From: Psychrobacter sp. 4Dc
Lineage (GTDB): Bacteria > Pseudomonadota > Gammaproteobacteria > Pseudomonadales > Moraxellaceae
Reading direction: 5' to 3'
Assembly (NCBI RefSeq): GCF_002836715.1
Contig: NZ_PJAT01000088.1
Location: 1-48,714 of the forward strand
Length of the DNA stretch: 48,714 bases
Made by a program: the position numbers and the translations under genes. The notes below the pieces were generated by a model. The model worked only from the letters and a program-made list of their open reading frames with translations. It was not told the origin of the DNA and searched no databases. Shown here piece after piece: positions 27,563-36,989 of the stretch. The first letter of the stretch is position 1. The number at the start of each line of letters is the position of its first letter.

Positions 27563-28795
27563 TTATACTAAGTTCAATGCTTGACGAGTCTCTTGAGCGA
27601 TGCGGTATTCTTCGTCTGTTGGTACAACCCACAGCTCGACACTGCTACCTTCTGCTTGGAAGCTGCCTTCTTGACCACCGTACAATCCAGCGTTCTTTTC
27701 AGCGTCCATCTTGATACCGAAATGACGCATGACGGCTAAAATGCTTGCGCGCGTGGTGACAGAGTTTTCGCCAATACCACCAGTGAAAACAATACCGGTA
27801 AATTCAGGCAGTGCACAGCTTAAGCTGGCGAGGTATTTACCAGCGCGGTAGCAGAACATCTCGATGGCGAGCTGCGCATCTTTATGGCCTTCGCTCGCAG
27901 CTTGTTCAATAGTACGCAAATCATTTGATAGGCCAGAAATACCAAGCAGACCACTTTCACTATTTAACATCTTATCCGTTTCTTCTAGACTAATACCGAG
28001 CTGACGTTTCAGATGCATATGTAAGCTTGGGTCGACATCGCCGCTACGTGTGCCCATCATCAGTCCCTCAAGTGGGGTCAGACCCATACTGGTATCGAGA
28101 CTTTTGCCATCATATACGGCGGTTGCTGAGCAACCATTGCCTAGATGCGCGGTAATCCAACCATGAGGACCTTTCGCTTCAGTAACCTGGCTAGCACGTT
28201 CTGAGACGTAGGCATGAGACGTACCATGGAAGCCATAACGACGGATTTTGTGCTCTTCATATAGATATTTTGGTAACGCATAGCGAAAGGCGACGGGTGG
28301 CATAGTTTGGTGAAAGGCGGTATCAAATACCACAACTTGTGGGATATCAGGATAAATAGCTTGAACCGCTTCAATACCCAAAGCATTTGCAGGATTATGT
28401 AGTGGAGCCAATATCTTTAAGCGTTTTACTTCTTCTAGCGCATGCTGATCAACGCGAACCGCTTCAGAGTACTCACGGCCGCCATGTACCACGCGGTGCC
28501 CGACTGCGATGAAATGATATTGCTCTAGTAGCTCTAGAATTTTTTGTAAGGCGAGTTTGTGACTACCACCAGGGATAGAAATCTCTAACTTATCGCCATT
28601 TAGCGTGGTGTGTTTGATACGGGCTGTATCGAGACCTAAGTTTTCAGCAAGACCGGTGATACGAGTAGAATTGTCATCGCTAATCAACGCGTATTTGATA
28701 GAAGACGAACCGCAGTTGAGGACTAAAGTGGGGCTGGTTAGGGTTGATGTTTCGCTATTCTTATCATCAAATGTGGTACTTAGGTTGGCGCTCAT
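27563..28795 (-). CDS. ackA: Acetate kinase
   Basis: A 410-residue acetokinase-fold enzyme interconverting acetate + ATP and acetyl phosphate + ADP. Signature 1 is LVLNCGSSSIKYAL (N27 near the start); HRVVHGG, HLGNGCSATAV, MGLTPLEGLMMGTRSG and FTGGIGENS follow in order, as in all acetate kinases. The N-terminus carries about 20 extra Ser/Thr-rich residues before the first strand; AAGGAT about 6 bases before the ATG supports this start. It is the first gene of ackA-pta. With Acs the pathway can be run for acetate uptake or excretion. Confidence 0.97.
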   Translation of the reverse strand: MSANLSTTFDDKNSETSTLTSPTLVLNCGSSSIKYALISDDNSTRITGLAENLGLDTARIKHTTLNGDKLEISIPGGSHKLALQKILELLEQYHFIAVGHRVVHGGREYSEAVRVDQHALEEVKRLKILAPLHNPANALGIEAVQAIYPDIPQVVVFDTAFHQTMPPVAFRYALPKYLYEEHKIRRYGFHGTSHAYVSERASQVTEAKGPHGWITAHLGNGCSATAVYDGKSLDTSMGLTPLEGLMMGTRSGDVDPSLHMHLKRQLGISLEETDKMLNSESGLLGISGLSNDLRTIEQAASEGHKDAQLAIEMFCYRAGKYLASLSCALPEFTGIVFTGGIGENSVTTRASILAVMRHFGIKMDAEKNAGLYGGQEGSFQAEGSSVELWVVPTDEEYRIAQETRQALNLV

Positions 28796-29600
28796 ACTCT
28801 ATCCTTAGATTGGTTTTTATAAAGGGCAAATCAATTATATCGTTCGTTCGATACAAAAAAGACGTCTATTGCCACGTCCTGTTTTATTATCATCAAATGC
28901 TACATCGCTGATATCTCAACTGCTGTAGTAAGGCTCACTGAGATGTGATGTCATTATTATATGGAGTTGATGAAGTTGATAACCGCCGAGTAAATAAAAA
29001 TCAGCCATATCTATGCTGATCATATCAAGCAAGCATATTGGCCATTTTGTTTATACTTGGGCTACTATTTCTGACAGTGCTATGCATCCATGCTTATGAG
29101 GTAATGCGTCTGCATCTCAGGCTAGCATCCTATTGCCGCCGCAAACTGGGAATATAATGTAACACATTTTTGTTTCTACACCACGACAGGGGCAAGGTTT
29201 AAAATGTGTGATTAATAAATGGCTAAATATAAAATAAATCAATTATATTCAGTGAGTTATAGAACTATAAATGGATAACTTTTATGGGCGGCATAACAGG
29301 GCTATTGCTCACAAAATTGTAAGAAATATTGTCGAGCCACCCATATGTCATACATTCATATCTAAGCTCGCAGACGATATTACTATAAAAATTCGACTAA
29401 TGTTTTAGAAAATATCCAACATCACGCAAATTTATTCACCAATCATATTCAGTATCCGTACAGCTTTATGTAATAATGCTATGATTAAAATGGTCATAAT
29501 GATAGTGCTTTCGCTGTCGATTTGGCTGTCCACTTATTTTTTATTTATCACGATTTACTATCGCCATTATGCCGTCGTAAGCTCACAGGTTATCTATTAT
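28796..29600. other. Long gene-free region between ackA and lptM
   Basis: About 800 bases between divergent genes, AT-rich and without a convincing ORF. Hairpins here are weak (for example GACGT-ACGTC at 28861-28878). The right end holds the lptM promoter candidate. I recognise no riboswitch or known RNA; the length leaves room for an unannotated small RNA. Confidence 0.35.
29477..29485 (+). promoter_or_regulatory. Extended -10 promoter candidate for lptM-lysA
   Basis: TGC-TATGAT, an extended -10. It coincides with the ATG at 29481 that would begin the longest frame, so that ATG is probably promoter DNA rather than a start codon. A nearly identical TGC-TATGAT precedes the MITE at 43200. Confidence 0.5.
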
Positions 29601-29915
29601 ATGTCTACTATACACAGCCCCTCAGCAGCCAAGCATGCTAGCTCGTTCGCTCGTACCAGTCGTCAGGCTGTCGCCACTTTATTTATTGGTAGTGCGGTTA
29701 TGGTAGGATTGTCAGGCTGCGGGCAAAAAGGCGATCTATATCTGGCAGACTCTAGTAGTCAAACGATAGAGGGCAGTGCGTCTGTACTAGATAGTACTAG
29801 CCATCCACAAGATGCAGCCTTTGCGGGTATCGATGATGATAACTATCAAAAAAACCGCTACCTAGAAGAGAAAATGGTACTGCCTGAGCCTAGTACTGAC
29901 CCCAACGACTATTAA
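29601..29915 (+). CDS. lptM: LptM-type lipoprotein (YifL family)
   Basis: A 104-residue lipoprotein with the family signature at its lipobox: GLSGCGQKGDLYL, the cysteine being residue 40. LptM assists disulfide maturation of the LptD lipopolysaccharide translocon at the outer membrane. The open frame begins at 29481, but its first 40 codons encode an implausible hydrophobic segment and overlap a promoter-like TGCTATGAT, so I take the ATG at 29601, which gives a normal signal peptide. The ribosome-binding site is weak. The tail is polar and acidic (YLEEKMVLPEPSTDPND). It lies before lysA-dapF-xerC, its classic neighbourhood. Confidence 0.82.
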   Translation: MSTIHSPSAAKHASSFARTSRQAVATLFIGSAVMVGLSGCGQKGDLYLADSSSQTIEGSASVLDSTSHPQDAAFAGIDDDNYQKNRYLEEKMVLPEPSTDPNDY

Positions 29916-29973
29916 TTGCTAAGCTATTAATTACTAGACTAATAGTTGCTAGGCTAATAATCACTAAGCTGAG
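29914..29973. repeat. 15-bp degenerate tandem repeat, four copies
   Basis: AATTGCTAAGCTATT, AATTACTAGACTAAT, AGTTGCTAGGCTAAT and AATCACTAAGCTGAG follow each other without gaps, beginning inside the stop codon of lptM. Units share the frame AxTxxCTAxxCTxAx. Confidence 0.82.
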
Positions 29974-30119
29974 CCAATGGATAGCGGTTAGGTGCTTTTT
30001 AATTAACAGTTTAACTAACTGTCGATTCTTTACTGCCTGATTAACTACATAGCTTTAGAGTTTTGCTACCTAAATTTAATTTTCACCCTTGTTAATCTGA
30101 TTATATTAGAGATGTTTAT

Positions 30120-31496
30120 ATGAGTCATTCTGAACTACCTGCTGACTTAACCGATTCTACTACTGGCGAATCCGTTACTATCCAAACTGAGCGAGGGTTG
30201 TATGTTGACCCGAAAGCGTTGAGTGCTCACTTACCAGCGCTAAGCTATCGCGGCGATGCATTGTATATGGAGCAGGTCAGTATTGATGAGCTAGCAAAAC
30301 AATATGGCACACCATGCTACGTGTATTCAAAGCAAGCAATATTGGATGTTTATCAAGCTTATACTGATAGCTTCGCCAGTCTGAATCATCAAGTATGCTA
30401 TGCCGTAAAAGCAAACTCTAACCTTGCCGTGCTTGGTGTCTTGGCACAGGCAGGCGCTGGGTTTGATATTGTCTCTCGCGGTGAGCTGATGCGTGTGTTA
30501 GCGGCAGGTGGCGCAGCATCACGTGTGGTATTCTCAGGTGTGGGCAAAACGTATAGTGATATCGAATACGCGCTGACTCAAGGTATTGGCTGCTTTAATG
30601 TTGAGTCTATCAGCGAGCTAACCTTAATCAATGAAGTGGCAAAGTCACTCGATAAGCCTGCGCCAATCTCGTTACGCGTTAACCCTAACGTCGATGCCAA
30701 AACCCATCCATATATCTCAACAGGTCTTAAAGACAACAAGTTCGGTATCACTCACGAAGACGCACTAGCGGTCTATCAGCAAGCGGCCGATTTATCACAT
30801 ATCGACATCGTTGGTATTGATTGTCATATCGGCTCGCAGTTGACTGAAGTAGAGCCATTTGTTGCAGCATTAGATAAAGTTATTGAGCTGATACATAGCC
30901 TGCGTGACGCAGGTATTGAGTTACAGCATATCGATTTGGGCGGTGGTTTGGGTGTGCGCTATATCGATGAGACGCCTGTGTCTATCGATGAGTTTGCCCA
31001 AGCATTATTACCAAAGCTTAGCGAGCTTGGCTTGACTGTGTTCTTTGAGCCAGGTCGTAGTATCGTTGCCAATGCTGGCGTGCTTTTGACCCAAGTTGAT
31101 GTACTCAAGCCGACTGAGCATAAAAACTTTGCAATCGTTGATGCCGCTATGAATGACTTAATTCGTCCTGCTTTATATCAAGCTGAGATGGCGGTGATTC
31201 CAAGCGTGTTACCTAGTGCTGGTATCGATACGGATGGTACGCAGCCGTGGGATATCGTTGGCGCGATTTGTGAGACGGGTGATTTTTTGGCAAAAGACCG
31301 CTTACTATCATTGACCACAGGTGATGTACTGGCCATTACGGGCGCAGGTGCTTACGGTTTTACCATGAGTAGTAATTATAACTCACGCCCACGTGCTAGC
31401 GAAGTGATGGTTTCTGGCGATAGTCATCAGCTTATTCGCAAGCGCGAAACGATTGAAGCATTATATGCAGATGAAGCGTTGTGGCAGGCGCAGTAA
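30120..31496 (+). CDS. lysA: Diaminopimelate decarboxylase
   Basis: A PLP enzyme of 458 residues converting meso-diaminopimelate to lysine. The fold-III barrel holds the cofactor lysine K97 in CYAVKANSN; DIVSRGEL, HIGSQ, DLGGGLG and EPGRSIVANAG are the glycine-rich phosphate-binding elements; the substrate-contact cysteine is in GAICETGDFLAKDR and the YGFTMSSNYNSRPR stretch ends the catalytic region. The N-terminus is about 30-35 residues longer than usual, polar at first and then a conserved-looking YVDPKALSAHLPAL. It follows lptM and precedes dapF, so lysine and cell-wall precursors are made from one locus. A terminator follows. Confidence 0.97.
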   Translation: MSHSELPADLTDSTTGESVTIQTERGLYVDPKALSAHLPALSYRGDALYMEQVSIDELAKQYGTPCYVYSKQAILDVYQAYTDSFASLNHQVCYAVKANSNLAVLGVLAQAGAGFDIVSRGELMRVLAAGGAASRVVFSGVGKTYSDIEYALTQGIGCFNVESISELTLINEVAKSLDKPAPISLRVNPNVDAKTHPYISTGLKDNKFGITHEDALAVYQQAADLSHIDIVGIDCHIGSQLTEVEPFVAALDKVIELIHSLRDAGIELQHIDLGGGLGVRYIDETPVSIDEFAQALLPKLSELGLTVFFEPGRSIVANAGVLLTQVDVLKPTEHKNFAIVDAAMNDLIRPALYQAEMAVIPSVLPSAGIDTDGTQPWDIVGAICETGDFLAKDRLLSLTTGDVLAITGAGAYGFTMSSNYNSRPRASEVMVSGDSHQLIRKRETIEALYADEALWQAQ

Positions 31497-31545
31497 GGCG
31501 ATTAAAGACGAGCCAAAACTATCGCCGTATTTGATGGTTGAAGAG

Positions 31546-31577
31546 AACCTATTGTGATAATGACAATGGGTTTTTTT
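31546..31577 (+). terminator. Intrinsic terminator after lysA
   Basis: AACCTATTGT and ACAATGGGTT form a 10-bp stem with one G-U pair around a seven-base loop, followed by seven T. Confidence 0.8.
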
Positions 31578-31600
31578 ATGACTGGATTTTGAGGGAAGTG

Positions 31601-31653
31601 TTTTTAATTAAAGCTGATTTTTAATTGAAGGCATGCCTTTAGTTGAAGGCAAC
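31601..31653. repeat. 17/18-bp degenerate tandem repeat, three copies
   Basis: TTTTTAATTAAAGCTGA, TTTTTAATTGAAGGCATG and CCTTTAGTTGAAGGCAAC. It sits directly after the lysA terminator. Confidence 0.65.
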
Positions 31654-31779
31654 ATCATTCACAAAAATTAGAATAGCAAGGAAAACGAGTGCAAGTACTA
31701 CTCACTGTAGACTAAACAAGTTTGACACCGCTAATCGTATTTTTGGGGATTGGTATTATTATGATTGTATCTGACAGCG

Positions 31780-31788
31780 TGCTAAGAT
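31780..31788 (+). promoter_or_regulatory. Extended -10 promoter candidate for dapF
   Basis: TGC-TAAGAT lies 36 bases before the dapF start codon. Together with the terminator after lysA it suggests dapF-xerC is transcribed separately from lysA. Confidence 0.4.
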
Positions 31789-31824
31789 AAGCCATACATA
31801 AAAATAGGATAGGACATCAAAGAT

Positions 31825-32712
31825 ATGCTAATAGAGTTTACTAAAATGCATGGGTTGGGTAATGATTTCATGGTCATTGATTTAGTGACCCAGCGCTTAG
31901 AATTGACCAAGGATTTGGTGCAGTTATTGGGCGATCGTCACCTAGGCATTGGTTTTGATCAATTGCTCGTAGTCGAGCCACCCATGCGCCCTGATGTCGA
32001 TTTCAGTTATCGTATCTTTAATACTGATGGCACCGAAGTCGAACAATGTGGCAACGGCGCGCGTTGTTTCGCGCGTTTTGTGCAAGCACGTAAACTGTCA
32101 TTTAAGCAGCGTCTACGCGTTGAGACGGCCAGCGGTATTATTTCTCTGACCACTGATCGTTACGGTTGGGTAGATGTTGATATGGGCAAGCCTAAATTTG
32201 AGCCAGATGAGATTCCGTTTAGCCCAAGAGCGACGACCAAAATCCAAAACACCTATCATCTTGATGTAAATGGTACGCCTGTGCAGCTGTATGTTGCCAA
32301 TATGGGCAACCCGCATGCTGTCATAAAAGTCGATGACGTACTCGATGCCGAGGTTGAGACTTTGGGCAAAGCAATTGAGTCGCATCCTGCGTTCCCAGAC
32401 CGCGTCAATGTGGGCTTTATGCAAGTGATGAATCAGCGCCATATTCGTCTACGTGTGTACGAGCGCGGTGTGGGTGAGACGCAAGCTTGTGGTACGGGCG
32501 CGTGTGCAGCAGTAGCTGTTGGTATACGTGAGGGTTGGCTCGATGAAGGTGAGGAAGTTCGCGCGCAGCTCTACGGTGGTAGCATGATTATCAAATGGCA
32601 GCCAGGTTATTCGGTTACGATGACGGGTCCGACCGCTTTCGTTTATGAAGGTGTATTTAGTCCAGATGGCCTGATGGCACAAGCAGGTCTTAAACCCAAT
32701 GCTGAAGGCTGA
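31825..32712 (+). CDS. dapF: Diaminopimelate epimerase
   Basis: A cofactor-free racemase of 295 residues converting LL- to meso-diaminopimelate for lysine and peptidoglycan. Both catalytic cysteines are present: C75 in EQCGNGARC and C222 in ETQACGTGACAAVAVG. The opening EFTKMHGLGNDFMVID is the family N-terminus, and NMGNPHAV begins the second half. An AGGATAGGAC stretch lies upstream of the ATG. It is followed 46 bases later by xerC. In many gammaproteobacteria a DUF484 gene separates the two; here it is missing. Confidence 0.97.
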   Translation: MLIEFTKMHGLGNDFMVIDLVTQRLELTKDLVQLLGDRHLGIGFDQLLVVEPPMRPDVDFSYRIFNTDGTEVEQCGNGARCFARFVQARKLSFKQRLRVETASGIISLTTDRYGWVDVDMGKPKFEPDEIPFSPRATTKIQNTYHLDVNGTPVQLYVANMGNPHAVIKVDDVLDAEVETLGKAIESHPAFPDRVNVGFMQVMNQRHIRLRVYERGVGETQACGTGACAAVAVGIREGWLDEGEEVRAQLYGGSMIIKWQPGYSVTMTGPTAFVYEGVFSPDGLMAQAGLKPNAEG

Positions 32713-32758
32713 TAACTGTTGTTAGGTCAATCGTATAAATACCAAGGATGGTTCTAAT

Positions 32759-33763
32759 ATGGTTATGTCTACCAATAAAGACAGTCAGGCGGCAAGCTCA
32801 GCACCTTGGCTATCTACTGAGCTGGCCGCCAATATAGAGTCAGACGCTGCCTTACGAGAGCTACTCGCACCTGTGCATCGTTGGCTCAATACATTGTCTG
32901 TGCGCAACCATTCGCCGCATACTCTGACCGCTTATTTCGCTGATTTAAATCAACTGGCGTTATTTTTGCGTGGTAAGCGTCTAACGTGGACGCGCTGTGA
33001 TAAACGGCAACTGGCCCAGCACATCAGTCAACGTCTTGATGAAGACAAGTTAGCGCTTGCCAGTGTCCAGCAAGAGTTGTCTGCGATTCGGCATTTTTAT
33101 GGTTGGATGATTGAAGAAGAGTTAGCACGTATCAACCCAACCACTGGCTATCAACTTAAACGTAGTCCTAGACCGCTGCCTTCTATCGCTGATGTCGATT
33201 TACTGACTCAGCTACTCGATCAAGAGATCCCTGATACACCAGAGCAAGCGCGCTTATGGTTACGTGATAAAGCTATGTTCGAATTGCTCTATAGTAGTGG
33301 CTTGCGAGTTGGCGAGTTGGTTGCACTCGATATGGCAGATGTAGACTTGTCTGAGTTACGGGTACGCGTCACGGGTAAAGGGAATAAAACACGCCTAGTA
33401 CCATTAGGGATAAAGGCCGCAGAAGCGATTAATCGTTACCTGCCGCATCGTAACCTGTGGGTAGAGCAGATGGATAACGCACTATTCATCAGTGAAAAGC
33501 TTGGCACCAGATTATCAACACGGGCAGTGCAGCAGCGTTTAAAAATTGCTGCCATTCGCGCAGGTATCGCACAGAATATGTATCCCCATCTATTGCGGCA
33601 TTGCTTTGCATCACATATGCTGTCAGGCAGTGGTGACTTGCGCGCCGTACAAGAGATGCTCGGGCATAGTGATATTAGCACCACGCAAATTTATACCCAC
33701 GTTGATTTTGCAAAATTAACGCAGGTTTATGATCGCGCCCATCCACGAGCAACTCATGCTTAA
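32759..33763 (+). CDS. xerC: Tyrosine recombinase XerC
   Basis: A 334-residue site-specific recombinase that, with XerD, resolves chromosome dimers at dif at the septum. The catalytic set is complete: R183 (SSGLRVGEL), a beta-hairpin lysine near K207 (VTGKGNK), H277 and R280 (HLLRH), H303 (LGHSDISTTQIYTH) and the nucleophile Y312. An N-terminal SAM-like core-binding domain covers about residues 35-125. AAGGATGG lies 7 bases before the ATG. Position after dapF is the classic context and favours XerC over XerD. About 25 residues of extra polar N-terminus are present. No phage genes are nearby. Confidence 0.93.
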   Translation: MVMSTNKDSQAASSAPWLSTELAANIESDAALRELLAPVHRWLNTLSVRNHSPHTLTAYFADLNQLALFLRGKRLTWTRCDKRQLAQHISQRLDEDKLALASVQQELSAIRHFYGWMIEEELARINPTTGYQLKRSPRPLPSIADVDLLTQLLDQEIPDTPEQARLWLRDKAMFELLYSSGLRVGELVALDMADVDLSELRVRVTGKGNKTRLVPLGIKAAEAINRYLPHRNLWVEQMDNALFISEKLGTRLSTRAVQQRLKIAAIRAGIAQNMYPHLLRHCFASHMLSGSGDLRAVQEMLGHSDISTTQIYTHVDFAKLTQVYDRAHPRATHA

Positions 33764-33814
33764 AATGAAGACTTGTCCTAGCAATTAGACACGAAATCCA
33801 CTGTATTCCATAAT

Positions 33815-34684
33815 CTACGCCAAACGATGGCAATCAAAGATAGGCAGTTTTTGGCGGCCTTGCTCTTGCGCTTGTTTGTCTAATGACGCCATAACGATGG
33901 CATATTGTTTATCCAGTTCGCTATCGTCATAGCTTGCGATAACACTACTATCAAACGCTGTAATGGCTGCATGTCCCCATGTCTGACGCGTACTACCATC
34001 TTTGTAGAGATGATCACCACCTTGTGCTGCGCCGATGACCATACATTGACTATCTAGAGCACGCGCTCGTAACAGCAGCGACCAGTGCGCTTGCCCAGTT
34101 AAGTACGTAAAGGCAGAAGGTGCACTCAATAGTTCAGCACCCGCTTGTCGCAGACGCTGCGCCAATGCCGGAAAACGTAAATCAAAACATACCATCATGC
34201 CGAGTTGATAGACTGTATTGCCTACTGCTAATGGCGCAATTACGGTCTGGGTACCTGGCTCAAAGGTCGCCGCTTCGTTATAGCTGCCATGCTTATCGGC
34301 CACAGTTGCGGTAAACAGATGAATCTTATCGTAGCGTGCGACACGGGTACCATCTGGTGCAAACAGCTGGCTCACTTGGCGTAATCTACCATCAGGAACG
34401 ACAGTGCCATTAGGGCGATAATGGCAGGGTAACGAGCCCGCTAGTACATGGATACCAGCGGTGCGGGCGTAATCTGCTATCGTCGCTGATAAGTCGTCAA
34501 AACGCTCGGCAGTAGCAGATTGCTGTCCCATACTACAGCAGTTCTCAGGCAATACAACGAGCTCAGCCCCTTGGCCTTGTGCATCGATAATGGCAGCTTT
34601 GATATCTGCTAAGTTATCCTCAACATTCTGCTGACTGTTCATTTGAATAGCAGCGACGTTAAGTTGATGGTTACTTAAATTCAT
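33815..34684 (-). CDS. Carbon-nitrogen hydrolase, Nit1-like (deaminated glutathione amidase type)
   Basis: A nitrilase-superfamily amidase of 289 residues. The catalytic triad is visible: E47 (VVLPENCC), K120 (RYDKIHLF) and C166 (MMVCFDLRFP). The YDKIHLFDAxV-like context and the ARALDSQCMVIGAAQGG C-terminal motif fit branch 10 (Nit/NitFhit), whose bacterial members hydrolyse deaminated glutathione, a metabolite-repair task. It is convergent with xerC across 51 bases and divergent from rpoN. The family is sure and the substrate is inferred from subfamily resemblance. Confidence 0.88.
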   Translation of the reverse strand: MNLSNHQLNVAAIQMNSQQNVEDNLADIKAAIIDAQGQGAELVVLPENCCSMGQQSATAERFDDLSATIADYARTAGIHVLAGSLPCHYRPNGTVVPDGRLRQVSQLFAPDGTRVARYDKIHLFTATVADKHGSYNEAATFEPGTQTVIAPLAVGNTVYQLGMMVCFDLRFPALAQRLRQAGAELLSAPSAFTYLTGQAHWSLLLRARALDSQCMVIGAAQGGDHLYKDGSTRQTWGHAAITAFDSSVIASYDDSELDKQYAIVMASLDKQAQEQGRQKLPIFDCHRLA

Positions 34685-34971
34685 GACAATATTCCTATTG
34701 GGTGTGAGCTGTATTGGTCATTTACCGTAATTTATTTATTATAATATTTTCGCGGTAATGAGCAGACTGCTCGTATTTATGGATTGCTCATCCTTGCCGA
34801 GATGATAGTCTGCTATTGATAGCAAACCAAACGTATCCGGACAAAACATAAATTATCATAGCAAAATTGTGGCAAAAAATGCTATCGTCATGTCCTGATA
34901 AGATTTATGTCGTTACTTTTACTGACAGAATAAACACAATATCACTAAGATCGGAGTGCAAGAAGCCGCCC

Positions 34972-36630
34972 ATGAGTATGTCGTTCGGATTGGCGACCAC
35001 GCTGAGCAACTCACAAAAGCTAACCCCGCAAATGCAGCAAGCCATAAAATTGCTGCAACTCTCTAGTCTTGAGCTCGCACAAGAGGTTCAGGCAAAACTA
35101 GATAGTAATCCATTACTTGAACGTATCGAAAACGATGACGAATACGACAGTGGTGACGATGAAATAGAGGAGTGGAGCGAGCCTTTGACGCTTGATAGCT
35201 GGAATCAAAGTAGCAGTGACTCATTCGACTCAGTACCTACTACCAGTACAGAGTACAGTGGCGATAGTAGCGATAGCTTCAGTGATAGTTTGGATAAGCT
35301 TCAACAGCCTAATATCGATGATAGTGCAATAGATGTAGATAGCTACGGCAGTTCTGATGCCGATAGCTTTGATATAAGTAGCTTTGAAACGGATAACTAC
35401 GCCTCTACTGCAACAGGCTCTGGCAATAGTAGGGGTGATGAAGATTTCGATAGTTACCAAGGCGGTACATCGTCTACCATTCAAGATCATGTGCGCTGGC
35501 AGCTGAACTTTAAGCGTCTATCAGAAGCCGATACGCTGATTGCAGAGTATTTGATAGACTCCATGGATGATATGGGCTTTATTCGAATTGATATAGATGA
35601 GCTGCTACAGAGCTTTGATACGATGGCAAGTTTCTATCAATGGGATGAGCGCGTTGAGAAAGAAGAGGTCTTGACAGTATTACGTATTATCCAGTCCTGT
35701 GATCCCGTTGGCGTAGGGGCGCGTCATTTAAGCGAGTGCTTATCGATTCAGCTATCTAAGTTAGATGCCCACACCGAATACCTACAAGAAGCCAAAGTGC
35801 TGCTATCAGCAAGTGAGCACTTAGTCAGTAATAATATTAAAGCACTGACTGAACGTACAGGGCTTGCACCAGAATATATCACACCTGCGCTTACGCTACT
35901 ACGTACCTTAAACGCTTCGCCAGGGCTGCTGTTTCAGTCTAGCCAGCCTGACTATGCCCAGTCGCCTGAGAGCTACGATATTCCAGATGTGTTGGTCACA
36001 CCTGTTAGGAATAATAAGGCGACAAGTAACTCTGAAGCTGAAGAGGATGGTTGGTATGTACGCCTCAATCCAGACACCTTACCAAAACTACGCGTAAACC
36101 AAGAATATGCCAATTTGGTCAAGCGTGGCGATGACAGCCCTGACAATCAATATCTGCGCGAAAACCTCACCGATGCTCGATTGTTTATTCGTAGTATCGA
36201 AGAGCGCAATCAAAACCTACTCAAAGTAGCGACTAGCATTGTACGCTATCAACAAGAGTTCCTGCAGCATGGTGCAACCGCCATGCAACCCCTAATATTA
36301 AAGGCAATTGCTGAAGAAGTTGACTTGCACGAGTCTACGGTCTCACGCCTTACTACCAGTAAAACCATCTTGACGCCGCAAGGGTTGTTTTCTTTGAAAC
36401 ACTTCTTTTCATCTCACGTAAGTAGTGCTGATGGAGATATCTCATCGACCGCTATCAGTGCCATGATTAAAAAGCTCATCGCTGACGAAGATCCCAAAAA
36501 ACCATTGTCAGATAGTCGTATCAAAGATGAGCTGTTAGCAGATGGTATCGATATAGCCAGAAGAACCGTCGCCAAATATCGTGAAGCAATGAATATTGGC
36601 TCGTCTACTCAGCGCAAACAGAAATATTAA
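34972..36630 (+). CDS. rpoN: RNA polymerase sigma-54 factor
   Basis: Sigma-54, 552 residues from the chosen start. Region I is SFGLATTLSNSQKLTPQMQQ with the Gln/Leu-rich activator-responsive helices, then a long acidic Ser/Asp-rich region II (about residues 50-145), the core-binding domain, the HTH and the RpoN box ARRTVAKYREAMNI near the end. The frame is open from 34867, but family N-termini begin at MSMSFGL, and AAGAAG lies six bases before the ATG at 34972. It needs AAA+ enhancer-binding activators, none of which is in this window. hpf follows, the usual neighbour. Confidence 0.96.
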   Translation: MSMSFGLATTLSNSQKLTPQMQQAIKLLQLSSLELAQEVQAKLDSNPLLERIENDDEYDSGDDEIEEWSEPLTLDSWNQSSSDSFDSVPTTSTEYSGDSSDSFSDSLDKLQQPNIDDSAIDVDSYGSSDADSFDISSFETDNYASTATGSGNSRGDEDFDSYQGGTSSTIQDHVRWQLNFKRLSEADTLIAEYLIDSMDDMGFIRIDIDELLQSFDTMASFYQWDERVEKEEVLTVLRIIQSCDPVGVGARHLSECLSIQLSKLDAHTEYLQEAKVLLSASEHLVSNNIKALTERTGLAPEYITPALTLLRTLNASPGLLFQSSQPDYAQSPESYDIPDVLVTPVRNNKATSNSEAEEDGWYVRLNPDTLPKLRVNQEYANLVKRGDDSPDNQYLRENLTDARLFIRSIEERNQNLLKVATSIVRYQQEFLQHGATAMQPLILKAIAEEVDLHESTVSRLTTSKTILTPQGLFSLKHFFSSHVSSADGDISSTAISAMIKKLIADEDPKKPLSDSRIKDELLADGIDIARRTVAKYREAMNIGSSTQRKQKY

Positions 36631-36989
36631 TTATCTAAGTTCATCTTTCTACAAGGTTAATGGCTACCTGTCTGTATAGTGTAATCGAGATATAAAAAAT
36701 AAAATTTTTTGATTATATAGAAACTAAGTAGAAATAATAGGTATTGTTACACTTAATTACAATTTAATGGCTTGCTACTGGGCGATTTTCATGACAAATT
36801 AGAGTCATACCAACAACGAAAACCAAGTGCCGATTTATAGTATTTATTTACAACTAATAAAGGAGACGATAAAAGGATACGTCGACACATTACTAGAGGC
36901 ATTGGAGTAGTTATTGGTAAGGCAGGATGACAAAAGCAAGAATGCTACCTCATCTGTTGATTGTAAGTTACAAATAAAAGGACAACAAT
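36631..36989. other. Intergenic region rpoN-hpf
   Basis: About 360 bases of AT-rich DNA with no gene. The length suggests hpf has its own promoter; no terminator hairpin with a clear T-run is seen after rpoN. AAAGGACA before the hpf ATG is a good ribosome-binding site. Confidence 0.45.

Larger units (their letters stand above)
31497..31824. other. Intergenic region lysA-dapF
   Basis: Holds, in order, a terminator for lysA, a degenerate tandem repeat and a promoter-like element for dapF, each listed separately. No gene is seen. Confidence 0.6.

Noticed and set aside
32759..33763. XerC-like recombinase as a sign of an integrated element
   Set aside because: All catalytic residues and the dapF neighbourhood fit chromosomal XerC; no attachment repeats or phage genes are adjacent.
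34867..34971. Longer N-terminus for RpoN
   Set aside because: The 35 extra residues are unlike sigma-54 N-termini, which begin with the SFGL-type region, and a good start exists at 34972.
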